Positions 1 through 10,857 of a DNA stretch of 64,000 nt are shown in pieces. Below the pieces are notes generated by a model. The model saw only the letters and a program-made list of their open reading frames with translations, did not search any database and had not been told where the DNA came from. Position numbers and translations under genes: made by a program. Within the stretch, counting starts at the first letter, position 1, and each line of letters opens with the position of its first letter. Origin of the DNA: Diphasiastrum complanatum (taxonomy: Eukaryota > Streptophyta > Lycopodiopsida > Lycopodiales > Lycopodiaceae); assembly GCA_029204225.1 (NCBI GenBank), contig CM055097.1, forward strand, positions 50,564,195 to 50,628,194. The letters are read 5' to 3'.

Positions 1-846
1 AATTTGACATGATTGATCTGGGTGAAGCTCACTTATGTCTTGGAATTCAAATCCACAGAGTTAGAGCAAATCGACTAATTTACATTACTCAACAAAGGTA
101 TCTTCATAATGTTCTTAATAGATACAATTTGATGAATTGTAAAGTAGCTCACTCACCAATGGATCCAGGCCTGCATTTGTCAAAGGACCAATGTCCCCAG
201 ACAAAGCAGAAAGAGAAGCAGATGAGAGAATACCCGTATCGATCGATATTCGAATCTCTCATGTACACAATGGTCTGTACAAGGCCAAATATCTCTTTTG
301 CTGTCAGCTCACTCAACCAATACATGGCTAATCTTGGAATTACCCATTGGAAGGCTCTTATTCGAGTCATGAGATATATTCGAGCTACCATGGACCAGAG
401 CATCTGCTATGGAGATGTCAGCAACGACAATCTTCATCAGCTCAGTGGATATTCTGATGCAAGCTGGGGAGGAGATGCAGACCATCGTAAGTCCACATCT
501 GGATTTACATTCTTCTTCAATGGCGGTACTATTTTGTGGAACAGTCGTAAGCAAACCTCTATCGCACTTTCTTCTACTGAAGCAGAATATATTGCTACTT
601 CTCAATCTATTAAGGAAGCGTTTTGGTTGAGAAATTTGCTGTCATACATCAATATGTATCAGTACAGGCCTACAATTTTGTTTTGTGATAACCAAAGTGC
701 TATTGCCTTATCGACCAACCCTAGATTTCATTCTAGGAGTAAGCACATTGAGACAAGATATCACTACATCAGGGGCAAGGTTCTCGACAGAGAGGTGAGC
801 TTAACGTACTGCAGAACGCAGGACATGGTTGCAGACATTTTTACGC
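1..846 (+). pseudogene. Ty1/Copia pol remnant: end of reverse transcriptase plus RNase H
   Basis: An open frame enters from the left edge (frame of position 3) and runs to a stop at 881. It starts at the DLGEAHLCLGIQI motif that follows the RT catalytic core in Copia pol. The RT thumb follows, then RNase H: YSDASWGGD, ALSSTEAEYIA, FCDNQSAIAL and KHIETRYHYIRG in the usual order. Copia homology stops at about 846, where the usual end of the form DIFTK... turns into an unrelated tail. No polypurine tract or LTR follows, so the 3' end is lost. The RT catalytic core lies outside the window. A closely similar RNase H scrap lies at 17607-17873, so the two probably belong to one family. No stops are seen within the fragment. 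Confidence 0.9.
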
Positions 847-1870
847 ATTTTTTCTTTACAATTTACATGGCCACTGTTTAGAGTTTCATCAGGACAATAG
901 GTGTTGCCCACAGTGTAAGCATGGGTGCGTCCATGGTCAGGGTGGTCGTCCGAACGGGGGACTTGATGCGACAAGGTGATGCCCTTGAGGTATAAGCATA
1001 GGCAGTTCTCGAGTTTCGGGCATGGCGTTGTATGCATGTAGGACAGATGAGGCAAAGTGCTATCTAAATAGGTGAAAGCATGGTCTATGCCTTGTGGGTT
1101 GCGGGGTGACATATTCGAACTACATGGGTTAACCATTGATATAGAAATGCTACTCGAATTCAGGTGTAAAGCACGGGTGGTTAGCTATCGGTGCGGGATA
1201 GCTGCCAATATTTTAGCTATAAGGGCTATCGACCAAATTTGGTTGGGCGTTACTGCCTTCAAGCTAAGTGAGAGGTGCATTGCAGAGTACTCAACCATTG
1301 CCTACCTTAAAGAGCCAAATGAAAGAAAACAAGATTAGGCTGGGACAAGGATAGAAGTCAAGGTGCAAAGCAAGAAGACACTGAGTGGACCACAAAGTGG
1401 GTGATAAATGATAAATCCTTTGGCTTAGGGAGCATTGATAGTTGTGTAGAAACGATCAAATCTAGAGCTCAGGGAGCTCAACACAAAGTGCGGCAAGGGC
1501 AAATCTAGAGCTCAAAGGAGTTCCAAAGTCAAGTAAAAAGCGACAGAGGTGGATATTTCAACAAAAGCCTTTGACACCAGTTAATAAGGTTCTCGGGTTT
1601 TATGTAAGTGATATAAAATCTACGCTTTTCCCAAACAAATTGATGTTTCAAGCTATGTATTTTCCAATAGAAAGAGCTGTCTCCGACTTGTGGTGTGCTA
1701 GATACAATGTTAATAAAAGTGACCAGTAAATTGAGTATTGTGCCAAGTAGCATAAAAGTAGTTAAGTATAATTGGGAGACACCTTTGCACTAATCTGACA
1801 TCTGATGAGGACATCAGACTTTGTAAAGGTGAGGTGGATGCTGTAAAGCTAGCTTCCAGTGCAAGCTTTA
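847..1870. other. Unannotated region, no gene recognised
   Basis: No protein family is recognisable on either strand. Short open frames here have no motif. A 15-base direct repeat (CAAATCTAGAGCTCA) occurs at 1457-1471 and 1500-1514. The stretch is probably decayed transposon sequence, but this is inference. Confidence 0.4.
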
Positions 1871-1981
1871 CTCCCGGCGCCACTAGCGCTAGCATTGTTC
1901 TCGGCGCCAGCAGCGCCACTGCTGCTATCGGCGCCACTGACGCAAGCGCTGCTCCCGGTGCCATTGTGGCTAAAATCCAGC
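1871..1981. repeat. 27-bp GC-rich tandem repeat, in-frame on both strands
   Basis: The core CGGCGCC (CGGTGCC in the last unit) recurs at 1875, 1902, 1929 and 1956, an exact 27-base spacing. The local base composition is far more GC-rich than its surroundings. Because 27 is a multiple of three, the plus-strand frame (1834-2019) reads as a nine-residue repeat of the form (P/L/I)GA(T/S)xASxx, and the minus strand reads as Ala/Pro/Leu-rich nonapeptides. I do not recognise the protein; a fragment of a repetitive gag-like or structural coding region is possible. Confidence 0.75.
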
Positions 1982-2105
1982 TGATGCCAAGTTCCTATGG
2001 CTTAAAAACTTTGATATGATCTAACGAAGTCTAGAGAGCTCATATCGATGTGCAATCACCTCACACGATCTAGGCATGATTAAAGGAAGCCTGAGGATCA
2101 ATAAA

Positions 2106-2145
2106 TTCTAGAGAGAGAAAATGACTTCTAGAGAGAGAAAATCCT
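2106..2145. repeat. 20-bp tandem duplication
   Basis: The unit TTCTAGAGAGAGAAAATGAC is present at 2106 and again, slightly diverged at its end, at 2126. It is short and purine-rich. No function is implied. Confidence 0.75.
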
Positions 2146-4260
2146 AGATAGCTTTACCAGCTTGGGCTGAGCACTTGCTATAAGGGGAGGTGGCGAATCT
2201 CACCATAATTATAGGGGGGTGTGGGTTGTGACTCAGGGCGAGCTCCAACCAAGTCTCAGCTCAGCTCCCCTTGTTGGAATGTTGTCCTGACGCCCACCTT
2301 GGCATGCCAGCACCTCGGAGACTAGGGTCGGTCACACACTTGAAATGTAATCTTCTCATATTTATTAATAAAGTGGGATTTTTCTTAAACTAATTTTGAT
2401 TACTTTCTGAGTTTCAGTGTTCGGTAAAAGTGCCAGTTGCAAGGTCACTTCAAATCTTTTTGATCTGGCACATAGTTGAGGGTCATATATCCCGGGAGGC
2501 CAGCGGTATGCCGTCGGGACCACTCGATCTGGGACGCCAGCTGTATGTTGTCGGGATCATTCGTTCTAGAAACTGGTTGTCACCATATCTGTCGTGGCTT
2601 GTGATTATGAGTGTTCCTTGCTTGAATGGAAATTGGTTAACGGACTCTAACCTATTGGCTGAATTGGATGCTTGGGTGGAAGTTACTTGTTTATGGTTGT
2701 CCAGTCTGGCGTGACGTCAGGTTGGCTTCCAACACTCGTGACGAAGCTTTGAGTTGGTTAAGTATGATGTAAGTTAGATGACTTGTTTGGGATTGATATT
2801 ACTCGTTTGTAACGAAGCTTCGAGTTGGTTTGCTTGGAGGGAAGTCACCCACATCGGGACCCCCAATTTGGCATGGTGCCATGTTGGATCTCAATGTTGG
2901 TTCCAGAACTGTGTTGGCGAGTTGGCTGCTAGTATGTCGAGTGGGTTCGGACACACCGTGTTGAAAGCCGTGAATCTATATTCATGGTTCCCGGAATGCC
3001 TGTGCTACAACCACCCAACCAACATGAAACGAATAGTCAAATACCTAACCGCTTCACCCCCGAGCCATGATGACTGAATGCAAGAGAGAAGAATATCCTG
3101 GGTCTTGGAAACATGAAATTAGAATGAGGAGTAGGATAAGTTTCTACAAGATATATAAGCCCCAAAAGCCAAGGAATATTCTCTATAAACTTCCCTATTC
3201 CAAGCCAAAAGCATTGGATCTCCTATTCTTGCACCACAAGCATTCAATCACCATGCAAAAGCTCCATAGGTCCAATTAAAGTTCATGGGCCCTCACAAGG
3301 GTATTAATTACATTTATGGCCTAGTTCGAAATAACGTGGCGTAACTAATAATCTAGTACACTGGAGTACCGGAGATCCAAGTCTAAGATTATGCCGAATC
3401 CTATATACAAACATGGACGCAACATTAATCCCATTATGAAGTGCATCCCCATCACAAATGCATTGTTATATAGGATTTTGACTATAGCCCTTTGCCCTAT
3501 GAGCGGGGACTAAATCATGGACGACCCTGAATCACCTAAAACTGACCATAACAGACTACTTTTGAACGTTGACTAGAGTCGTGTTGCATGATGACCTACA
3601 TTAGGACCTTCTATACTATAGATCAGTTTGACAAAGTTATGTTGGAGGTCATCAATGGAAACGAACTACCTCTAAATGATGTTGGGCATATTCATAACGA
3701 GAATTTCCATTAATTCATTTTAAGGTTTCCAAGTTGGGTGCCTCCCCCCCATCTGCCTAGCTTTGGCCCTAGCTCAATCTCAGCCACATGTTTGCTTTTT
3801 TAATTTAAAAAATTACTTTTTTATTAACATAAACTTGCCCCAAGTTTCTACCCAAGCTTTTATGATTGACACATGTTTCTTTATCCCGTAAGTATTTTGC
3901 AGTTGTCACTTACATATATATCAAAATAATACACATTTTTCAAAACGTGTCGCTTGTGTGTGGATTTGGAGGCCACCAAAAAATTTGGTGCTCGCACTTG
4001 CCCGTGCTCTAAAGTTTGGCACACCCAAAAATTGTGTTGCCTACTCGTGCTCGAGTGCCTACACCTGCGTGTGCGTATATTCATTTCGAAACCTGCAAAA
4101 AACATTTGGTACACCCAAAAACTGGAAACTTTGACCTAGCAAAAGTTTGGTGGCCCCGCCTTGTGGCACATGGCGCATTGGCAGCTAGCTGGGCCAAATG
4201 CGTAGGCATTGCTTTTAGGTCCCAAGGGAGTGAGTTTTGGGGCTGTAGCCCCTAAGACTG
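2146..4260. other. Decayed LTR-like / intergenic DNA
   Basis: No gene is recognised. An AATAAA signal at 2367-2372, in sequence resembling an LTR R/U5 region, suggests an old LTR fragment around 2.2-2.4 kb, but no matching partner LTR or PBS was found. Related sequences near 2735-2757 and 2808-2831 share a GACGAAGCTT-GAGTTGGTT core. A near-repeat of TTTGGCACACCCAAAAA occurs at about 4015 and 4105. Otherwise I see nothing definable. Confidence 0.35.
2494..2567. repeat. 37-bp diverged tandem duplication
   Basis: GGGAGGCCAGCGGTATG... at 2494 and GGGACGCCAGCTGTATG... at 2531 are diverged copies in direct orientation with a 37-base period. They lie in the same GC-richer decayed region as the 27-bp repeat. 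Confidence 0.7.
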
Positions 4261-4390
4261 GGACTTGCGCAGGAATTAGAGGTAAACTAGGATTAGGTTT
4301 CGGGAGCGAATAAGGTGTCCAATCGGCCGTCCAATATTCAACACTTCATCTTAAGCCGTCCAAATTGGGCGCCTCCAGCGAGCAAGCTTA

Positions 4391-4400
4391 TCTTATATTT
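4391..4400 (+). promoter_or_regulatory. Possible TATA element of the RNA-binding protein gene
   Basis: TTATATTT lies about 25-30 bases before a CT-rich stretch (about 4420-4500) typical of plant 5'UTRs. It is the only TATA-like run close upstream of the inferred first exon. The start site is not proven. Confidence 0.3.
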
Positions 4401-4419
4401 CTGTGTACGCTCATCGTCT

Positions 4420-4524
4420 CTGATCTCTTCACGCAGCTTTTTCTTCGCCACTCTTGCTGCGGTTGCCCTCTCCATCCATCAATCCTCCGCTCCGATCCAC
4501 CTTCTGCCTCAAGGTCCTAGGCAG
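4420..4524 (+). other. Inferred 5'UTR exon of the RRM gene
   Basis: This CT-rich segment ends in GGCAG followed by GTATCT at 4525, a good plant splice donor. It carries no ATG in frame with the protein. The left edge is only a guess from the TATA-like run. A non-coding first exon followed by a leader intron is common in plant RNA-binding protein genes. Confidence 0.45.
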
Positions 4525-4928
4525 GTATCTTTTCACCTTAACGGTTCACATCTTCAAGGCTTCCTGTGTTTATCTTGTGGCTTGTTTTGCAGCTGCGCCT
4601 GTGGCTCCTAGCATGATTCAGTAAATAGGACTTGGATGATTTTATAAACATATTGCGAACATAAATCATTCTGTCTTTGTTGTTTGAATCTTAGAAAATT
4701 ATTGATCTGAAAAACTAGAAAGTATATAACCCCTAAGATTGCGTAGAGCTAGAGCGCCGATTTGGAAAAGTTCGGATTATCTACAAGTATTTGGATGAAT
4801 CTTTAGGTTTTGGTGTTCGCATTGTTTGAGGCAAGATGTACTTTCATTTTGTTTTTTATCTTGAAAAGATTGCAAGAACATAAGGGTAGTTTTATTTTTT
4901 TGTTAACCCCTGTATCCAAGTTTTTCAG
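4525..4928 (+). other. Inferred 5'UTR intron (404 bp)
   Basis: Donor GT at 4525 and acceptor AG at 4927-4928 (GTTTTTCAG), the latter preceded by a T-rich tract (TTTATTTTTTTGTTAACC...). The interior is AT/T-rich, as plant introns are. The start codon follows two bases after the acceptor. Leader introns of this size often enhance expression in plants; that role is inference here. Confidence 0.6.
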
Positions 4929-4930
4929 AA

Positions 4931-6606
4931 ATGGATTCAGACGAAGGAAAGCTTTTCATTGGAGGCATATCGTGGGAAACAAGTGAGGAGAAACTGAAAG
5001 AGTATTTCAGCAATTATGGGGAGGTTACAGATGTGGTGATTATGAAGGACAAAGCCACTGGCCGCGCTCGAGGTTTTGGTTTCGTTGTGTTTGCAGACCC
5101 TGCCGTGGCAGATCGATCTTTACTCGACAAACACATGATCGATGGACGGACGGTAAGGCTTTCTGGTCCTTTGCAACTTCACAGTTAGAGGACACAAATA
5201 ATTTAACACTTGGTAGTTTGTTCTTGCCTCTTCATGAAGGGGGAAATGCTGTGAATGTAATGTTATGACTAGTATAGTTGCTGCGTTTAATTAATTAGGT
5301 GGAAGCCAAAAAAGCAGTGCCAAGAGATGAGCAGCAAAATTTGCCTAGGAGCAATGCAGGTGGCCCAGGGCCAGCAGGTTATATTAGGACAAAGAAGATC
5401 TTTGTAGGTGGCTTAGCTTCAACTGTTACTGAGGATGATTTCAAAAGGTATTTTGAGCAGTTTGGTAATATCACGGATGTGGTGGTTATGTATGATCATG
5501 CAACTCAAAGGCATCGAGGTTTTGGCTTCATCACTTTTGATTCGGAGGACGCAGTTGACAATGTTCTTCAAAAGCCTTTCCATGAACTTAGTGAAAAGCT
5601 GGTTGAGGTAAAGCGTGCAGTCCCAAGGGATCAACATATGGGATCAGGGCGAACTCCGGGTTCCTTTTCTGGTCCTGCTGGTAGAGGTGGTGGGTATGGG
5701 TCTGGATATGGCCAAGGAGGATACTCTTCCAATCCTCCAGGGAGTTATGGAAGTCGTCCTGACACTCGATATGCCCCAAACGCTGGTGGCCGAGGTGGCT
5801 ATCCTACTTACGGAACAGGAAGTTATGGAAATGCTGGTTATGGTGGCAGCGGAAGCTATGCCCCCAGTGTGAATGGTACTTATGGCGCCGGGGGCTACAG
5901 CGGAGGGACTGGATATGCTAGTGGCCCAACGGCTGCTTACGGTGGAGGCAGCTACGGAGGTGCACCTGCTGGCGGTTCCTATGGGGCAGGAGCAGGGGGT
6001 TATGGAGGAGGGGGTGCTGCAAGTGGAGGCTATGGGACTCCTGCAGGCGCAAGAGGCACATGGAGCAGTGGGGGTACTTCTGGATATGGAACTGGGGAAA
6101 GCCCAGCAGGCTATGGAGCTGGTGGAGGTAGTAACGTGAGTGCATATGGAGCTGGTGCAACTTGGGGATCTGGAGGTCAAGGCGCTCCAGATTCTACCGG
6201 GACTGGTAGCTATGGATATGGAACAAGTGATGCTGGATACGGTGCTGCTGCTGCAGGCTATGATGGACGGAGCACTGCTTATGCTGGTAATACTGGAGCG
6301 TATACTGGCTCAGGTGGGACTGCTGGAACTGGTGGATATGGTGGGGGCTATGGAGATGATGGATATGGAGGTAAAGGCTATGCTGATAATTCGTGGAGAT
6401 CCGGTGGCAGTGATTCGTATGGCTCTGCTCCTGGTGGGTCGCATCCTACTGCTGGAGGGCATGGGGCAGTTGCAGCTGGCTCTGATGCTACTGCGAATGT
6501 GTCATCTGGATATGGGGGTGGATATGGAGCCGCTGGTAGGCAGACACAACGAGGTCCTGATAATCGCTTTAGGCCTTACCCTGCTACCGGTGACCATACA
6601 GGATAG
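4931..6606 (+). CDS. hnRNP A/B-type RNA-binding protein with two RRMs and a Gly/Tyr-rich tail (join 4931-5152, 5299-6606)
   Basis: The predicted protein is 509 residues from two coding exons. RRM1 has RNP2 LFIGGI at residues 8-13 and RNP1 RGFGFVVF at 47-54. RRM2 has RNP2 IFVGGL at 108-113 and RNP1 RGFGFITF at 147-154. From about residue 190 to 495 it is a low-complexity Gly/Tyr/Ser/Ala tail (GYG, GSYG, GGYG repeats), ending RFRPYPATGDHTG. This is the architecture of plant hnRNP1-like nuclear RNA-binding proteins, which bind mRNA and act in processing, transport or stability; the tail is prion-like and could support condensation. The junction restores the conserved GRT-VEAKKAVPRD linker, so the GT at 5153 and AG at 5298 are well supported. 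The ATG at 4931 has A at -3 and G at +4 and opens directly into RRM1. There are no stops or frameshifts, so it looks functional. Confidence 0.93.
5153..5298 (+). other. Coding intron of the RRM gene (146 bp)
   Basis: Donor GTAAGG at 5153 and acceptor TTAATTAG ending at 5298. The intron is T-rich. Reading through it meets a stop (TAG at 5186-5188), whereas splicing joins RRM1 cleanly to the conserved VEAKKAVPRD linker in phase 0. Confidence 0.9.
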
Positions 6607-6900
6607 ACCAACAATTTTCAAAATCTGGATCAATTAATTGTTATCTTAGCGGTAGCTCCTTTTGGAAAAGGTTTTTCTTTGTTCAGTTGGTTCGTATGAA
6701 TGTGCCTTCATGTTTTTCATGTAAGGCACATTGAGTTTGCAAGCTTCTGGCATGCGGATCTAACCAGGGGTATATTCAGGTGCCTAGTTTGATGACTTAA
6801 AGCTTGGTTTTGGATTTAGGTTTTATAAAGCTTATTTTAGTGCTGGTGTTAGGTTTATAGCTATTATTTTTACTGCTTGTAAGAACTTTTTCTGCTAGTC
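6607..6900 (+). other. Probable 3'UTR of the RRM gene
   Basis: T-rich sequence follows the TAG at 6604-6606. No perfect AATAAA was seen; TG/TTTG-rich runs typical of plant far-upstream elements are present. The 3' end cannot be fixed by eye, and further 3'UTR introns downstream cannot be excluded. Confidence 0.4.
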
Positions 6901-6906
6901 ATGTCA

Positions 6907-6963
6907 TGGAGGAGTTGGATTATCATGTCAACTATATCCTGGAGGAGTTGGATTATCACATCA
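6907..6963. repeat. 33-bp-period tandem duplication
   Basis: TGGAGGAGTTGGATTATCA occurs at about 6907 and 6940 just beyond the inferred 3'UTR. The copies are nearly identical over about 20 bases. Confidence 0.75.
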
Positions 6964-8674
6964 TAATTAAGTACATTTACATTATGCTGACGATGAAGTA
7001 AGTATGTTTTATTGGGTTTGTTGTTATTGGATGTACGGTCTGCAGGATGGAGCATTTGTTTGAGCTTGGCTCAGTCATGTTTTTGCAAATGTTTTACAAC
7101 CCTATTTGCCTCTTTGAATGCAACCTAAGATCAAGATTAGTTCTCTTGAATTTGTTGCCTGCTATGGTTAACAATATCCTTCGCGTGTGTTCCTACGTCC
7201 CTGTTTGCTCCAGGAAAATTATTTACCCCTTAGAAGAGGTGAATTTTGTAGCTGTCATATTGCACAAATACTGCACTTCTACTCAAAAAGAATGCTAGTA
7301 GTATAATAGCTGTCTCTTAAAGAGGAATATTTCCCTTGGCTTAGATTTTGAGTAATTTTTAGGGCCTTCTTCAGATGAAGATGCTAGGACCAGAAAGCTC
7401 AATTCAACGAGTGCTTATTCTATAGGATTGATACTTGAGGTATTGATTCTTGGAATCTTCTTTCCTCCTGAATGTGCCCTATGTACAGGTTTAACACATA
7501 ACCTGGATACTTTGGGCGACATTTCCGACATTGTAACGATGACTTTGACATGTGGAGCGCCTTTGGTCAAGTTCTATGAGCACATCTTGGTTTGTCTCCA
7601 CACTTACACAACTCTTTACTAATACGGTCTTTATGACAAGTATTCCTTAACCAGGAAAAGTAAAGAGGTTGTTGTATGTTTTAGTAGATAAGGCTAATCA
7701 TAGATCTCCAGTCAGTTTTTTAGGTTCTGTTTCCACATTGTTATATGACGTTGCATGATGACTGAGATGCTCGTAAGCATATAGGTTCACTCACTCGAAT
7801 GCTATAGTGTTTGGGTCATATGTTTATAAATGTTAAATCAGAACTTTGGCTATCAAATTTTCCTTACAAACGATTTAGCTTTCTGCAAATAGTTGTTATT
7901 GAAATAGGTTCTAATGAAGAGAATTTCTGCACTTCCTATAGGAACATGAGTTTAGAAACAAATTTAGGCTTGTGTCAGTCTGACAATTATAGAAGTTGAT
8001 TAAATGTTTTTCATTAAATTGAATTCATTGCTGTTATCAGTATGTAGAACCTGGTTCGAATATTTACTCATAACCATCATCTATCCTTATTTTAACCTCT
8101 TGTCATCTCCAACTGGTATTGGACTTGTACATGATTTTGAGCTGTTTCATGATTTTCAAGCTTCAGACTACCTTAATCTGTGAAGAGTTCCGTGGTGCGT
8201 TGACCCTTTGTATCCTGTAAACTATCCAAAGAAGATGGCCATTCCATATGAATGGGTCGGCCTCTGGGATGTTGTGTGCCTAGTTGTGAATTTGATTGGG
8301 ATGTTGTGTTCCTAGATGTGAATTTGATCTGAGTTGTCAGTTTTTCATCAAGGCTGAAATTGGGGGTTGCCTGGAATGACGTGCTAAGTAAATGACTGTT
8401 AGTTACCTAATCTTGGATCTACTTAAATTCACTTAAATTCATGTCAAAGCCATTTTTTCTTGTTAGTCTTTGTATTCACTTGCCACTGCAGCTAGGTCGA
8501 ACTTTTCTTATACCAGCTCTCCGTCAATCTGCAAGTATGTGAATTATCAGGCATAAATTTACTATCTTGTAGTAGTTATCTGCTCCCAAATAGATGGAGT
8601 ACTTGAAAGATTTTCACCGTAAGGTTTAACGAATATCAAAATGCTTGGAATTACATAATCCTAGTTACCGGATT

Positions 8675-9337
8675 CACTGATTTGCATACTGGCATAAACT
8701 TGGTTAGCTTATTTGGTTTGTCCTGTATTTTGCTGTTTCAAAATTTGAAAGAAGTTTGAATACTCGATTGTACAGCAGAAGCATAATGTGTTTTTTGTCC
8801 TCTTATTTTCTTCATTTGTATCGTGTGTGAATTTTTTTTTACTGGGTCCCCACTACAGAGGCCCAAGCAGCGAGGGGTCTGATTTTTCATTTTGTAGTTT
8901 GGAATCTCTAATGCAATTTGGGATCTTTTATGCATATAAATTTTATAATTTCATCATGATATCTATAGACTAATATGATCAATGCATTGTGCAACTATGT
9001 GTTTGCCTTTACCCTAAAACTCATTCACCAATTCTGAAATCCTAGGTCCGATTCGAATAGGTCAAATAGGCTGATTTGGCCGATTCCAAATAGGAAGGAA
9101 ACTTTACCCAGGATGGTTTATAAAGTTGTGAGTTGGTACTAGTACATTGCTGATATTTTTAGATGTATTTTCACTTTGTTGCTTTTGTGACCGTGAAATT
9201 ATGGTTATGTTTTTATGCTGTTTGACTGATTTGCATACTTGAATAATCTTGGTTAGCTTATCTGGTGTTTGAAAAGTTACCTCTATAGGAGAAGTATAAT
9301 ATGTTTTTTGTTCCCTTATTTTCTTCCCTTGTATTGT
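8675..9337. repeat. Diverged direct duplication, offset about 549 bp
   Basis: Copy 1 (8675-8825) and copy 2 (9224-9337) share, in order, CTGATTTGCATACT, CTTGGTTAGCTTAT, ATAATGTGTTTTTTGT (ATAATATGTTTTTTGT in copy 2) and a CTTATTTTCTTC block. They are clearly diverged with indels. Copy 1 is followed by about 280 bases not shared with the second. Confidence 0.75.
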
Positions 9338-9447
9338 GCCTAGGATGGTTTTTAGGGCTATCAGTGGGCACTAGAACTGCATTTTTAATCCATTTTTAGA
9401 TGTCCTTCCAGTTTGTTTCTCTTGTGCCTTTGTGCAATTGTGGTTAT
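9110..9447. repeat. Diverged tandem duplication, offset about 232 bp
   Basis: Copy 1 (9110-9208) and copy 2 (9342-9447) share AGGATGGTTT, then TTTTTAGATGT, then TTGTTGCTTTTGTG-like and TGGTTAT blocks in the same order. Together with the 8675/9224 pair this points to successive duplications of one longer unit. Confidence 0.65.
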
Positions 9448-10654
9448 TTTTAAATTCTCTTTTGCTTTGTTTCTTATATGGAGATGAGCTTATTTTTCAA
9501 CTTAATAGTACCAGTGCCTTTCGTGTGTGAGACTAGTCTGGATAATGCAATTTATGAAATGCTAATTAAGTTTTTTGTCCTCTAGGAGTGCTACATCTTT
9601 AAAGTTTACATACTGCCTTCAGATCGTGTAGACCTTATTCTGACTAAACTGCCATGCAAGAGCTATATAATATTGGATTTCTTTTCATCCTCTATGTATA
9701 TGTAAATTTTGCACAATGCTTTAAGATTGCATGGATAACATCAGGAGTTTAACGCTCAGATTTATGAAAGCTAATGTTCATATATCTTTATGTACATGTC
9801 ATATGCGTTCAGATGATCTAAGCAAGATGAAGCAGCGTAATGTTCTAGATATGACTTGATATTTTGTAGCCATATAAGAGAACATGCAATTTGCGTCCGA
9901 AGCCTCATCCAATTTAAAGAGATGGTTTGTGCTTATTTTTTTACTGGTGCACTTTGCCAACGAGCTAGTTTGTTGTAGGCATACTTTTGTGTTGATCGAG
10001 CTGAATTGAGATCTATTTGTGCGTTCATGATGTTATATGGACTTATTATATTGGCTTTGTTCCTTACTGCTTACTTCAGTATGCTTGCATGTTAGTCTTT
10101 GTTTAAAAGCATAACAGCTGACTTCAATGTGTCACGTGATCTTGACCATCTCTTCATCTTGACCTTCTAAAGAGATACGCAAGGATGTAGCAAAGTCTTA
10201 AGGTCACATTTAGCTATGAATAAAAATTTATGGAGTACCTTGACGCTCAGTGACTGCCATCGGCATACAAATGTACACTCTACTTTTGGCCTTATTGGAG
10301 ATTTTTGAAATATTGTCACTATGGGACTGGTTCTTCAGCTTTATTTTAACCCTCTTACGTCGTCATTTTTGAGATTAGTATTGTTTGGGATACATCTAAT
10401 CTGCTACCGTCTAGTTCCGTCCTGCAGTTTGAAGATACTAGCTTGGAAGTTTTTCCTATGGCAGGTGTATTGTAGTGTGTACTAAGGTATGTTGGGAGTG
10501 TAATGTTGGCGTCGAGAAGTCTCCTTTGTTACTGTAATGTTGCCCTTTAGAGGTCTGTTGGCTTCTATACCGATCTAGCGAGGGGATTTTTTTTATAAAC
10601 TGAGTGATATCAAAGTCACATTCTGGAAAGATTCAATCTGAGTGCATTGGCCCA

Positions 10655-10857
10655 TCTGTGGTATGTTGTTGTAGTGTGCTTGGGTCGGCTTGCCCACCTA
10701 TGTTCAATTGGATACCTAGAACAAAAGCCTTTCAAAGAGAATATTTCATGGTATAATATGATCGATCCTCAGTGGTGTGGTGGTGTAACGTGACTGAGCT
10801 GTGCTTGCCCATATTCCATGGCAAATTGTATACCTGGGTTAAAAAGGCCTGTTTGAA
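10655..10857. repeat. Diverged tandem duplication, offset about 113 bp
   Basis: Copy 1 (10655-10738) and copy 2 (10770-10857) share a GGTGTGG/GTATGTTG start, GTGCTTGCCCA-like and GGATACCT/GTATACCT blocks and a final AAAAGCCT/AAAGGCCTGTTTGAAG. Both are in the plus orientation. Confidence 0.6.

Noticed and set aside
5419-6180. Antisense and alternative-frame ORFs over the RRM gene
   Set aside because: Shadows of the Gly/Tyr-rich coding exon; no independent motifs or splice logic.
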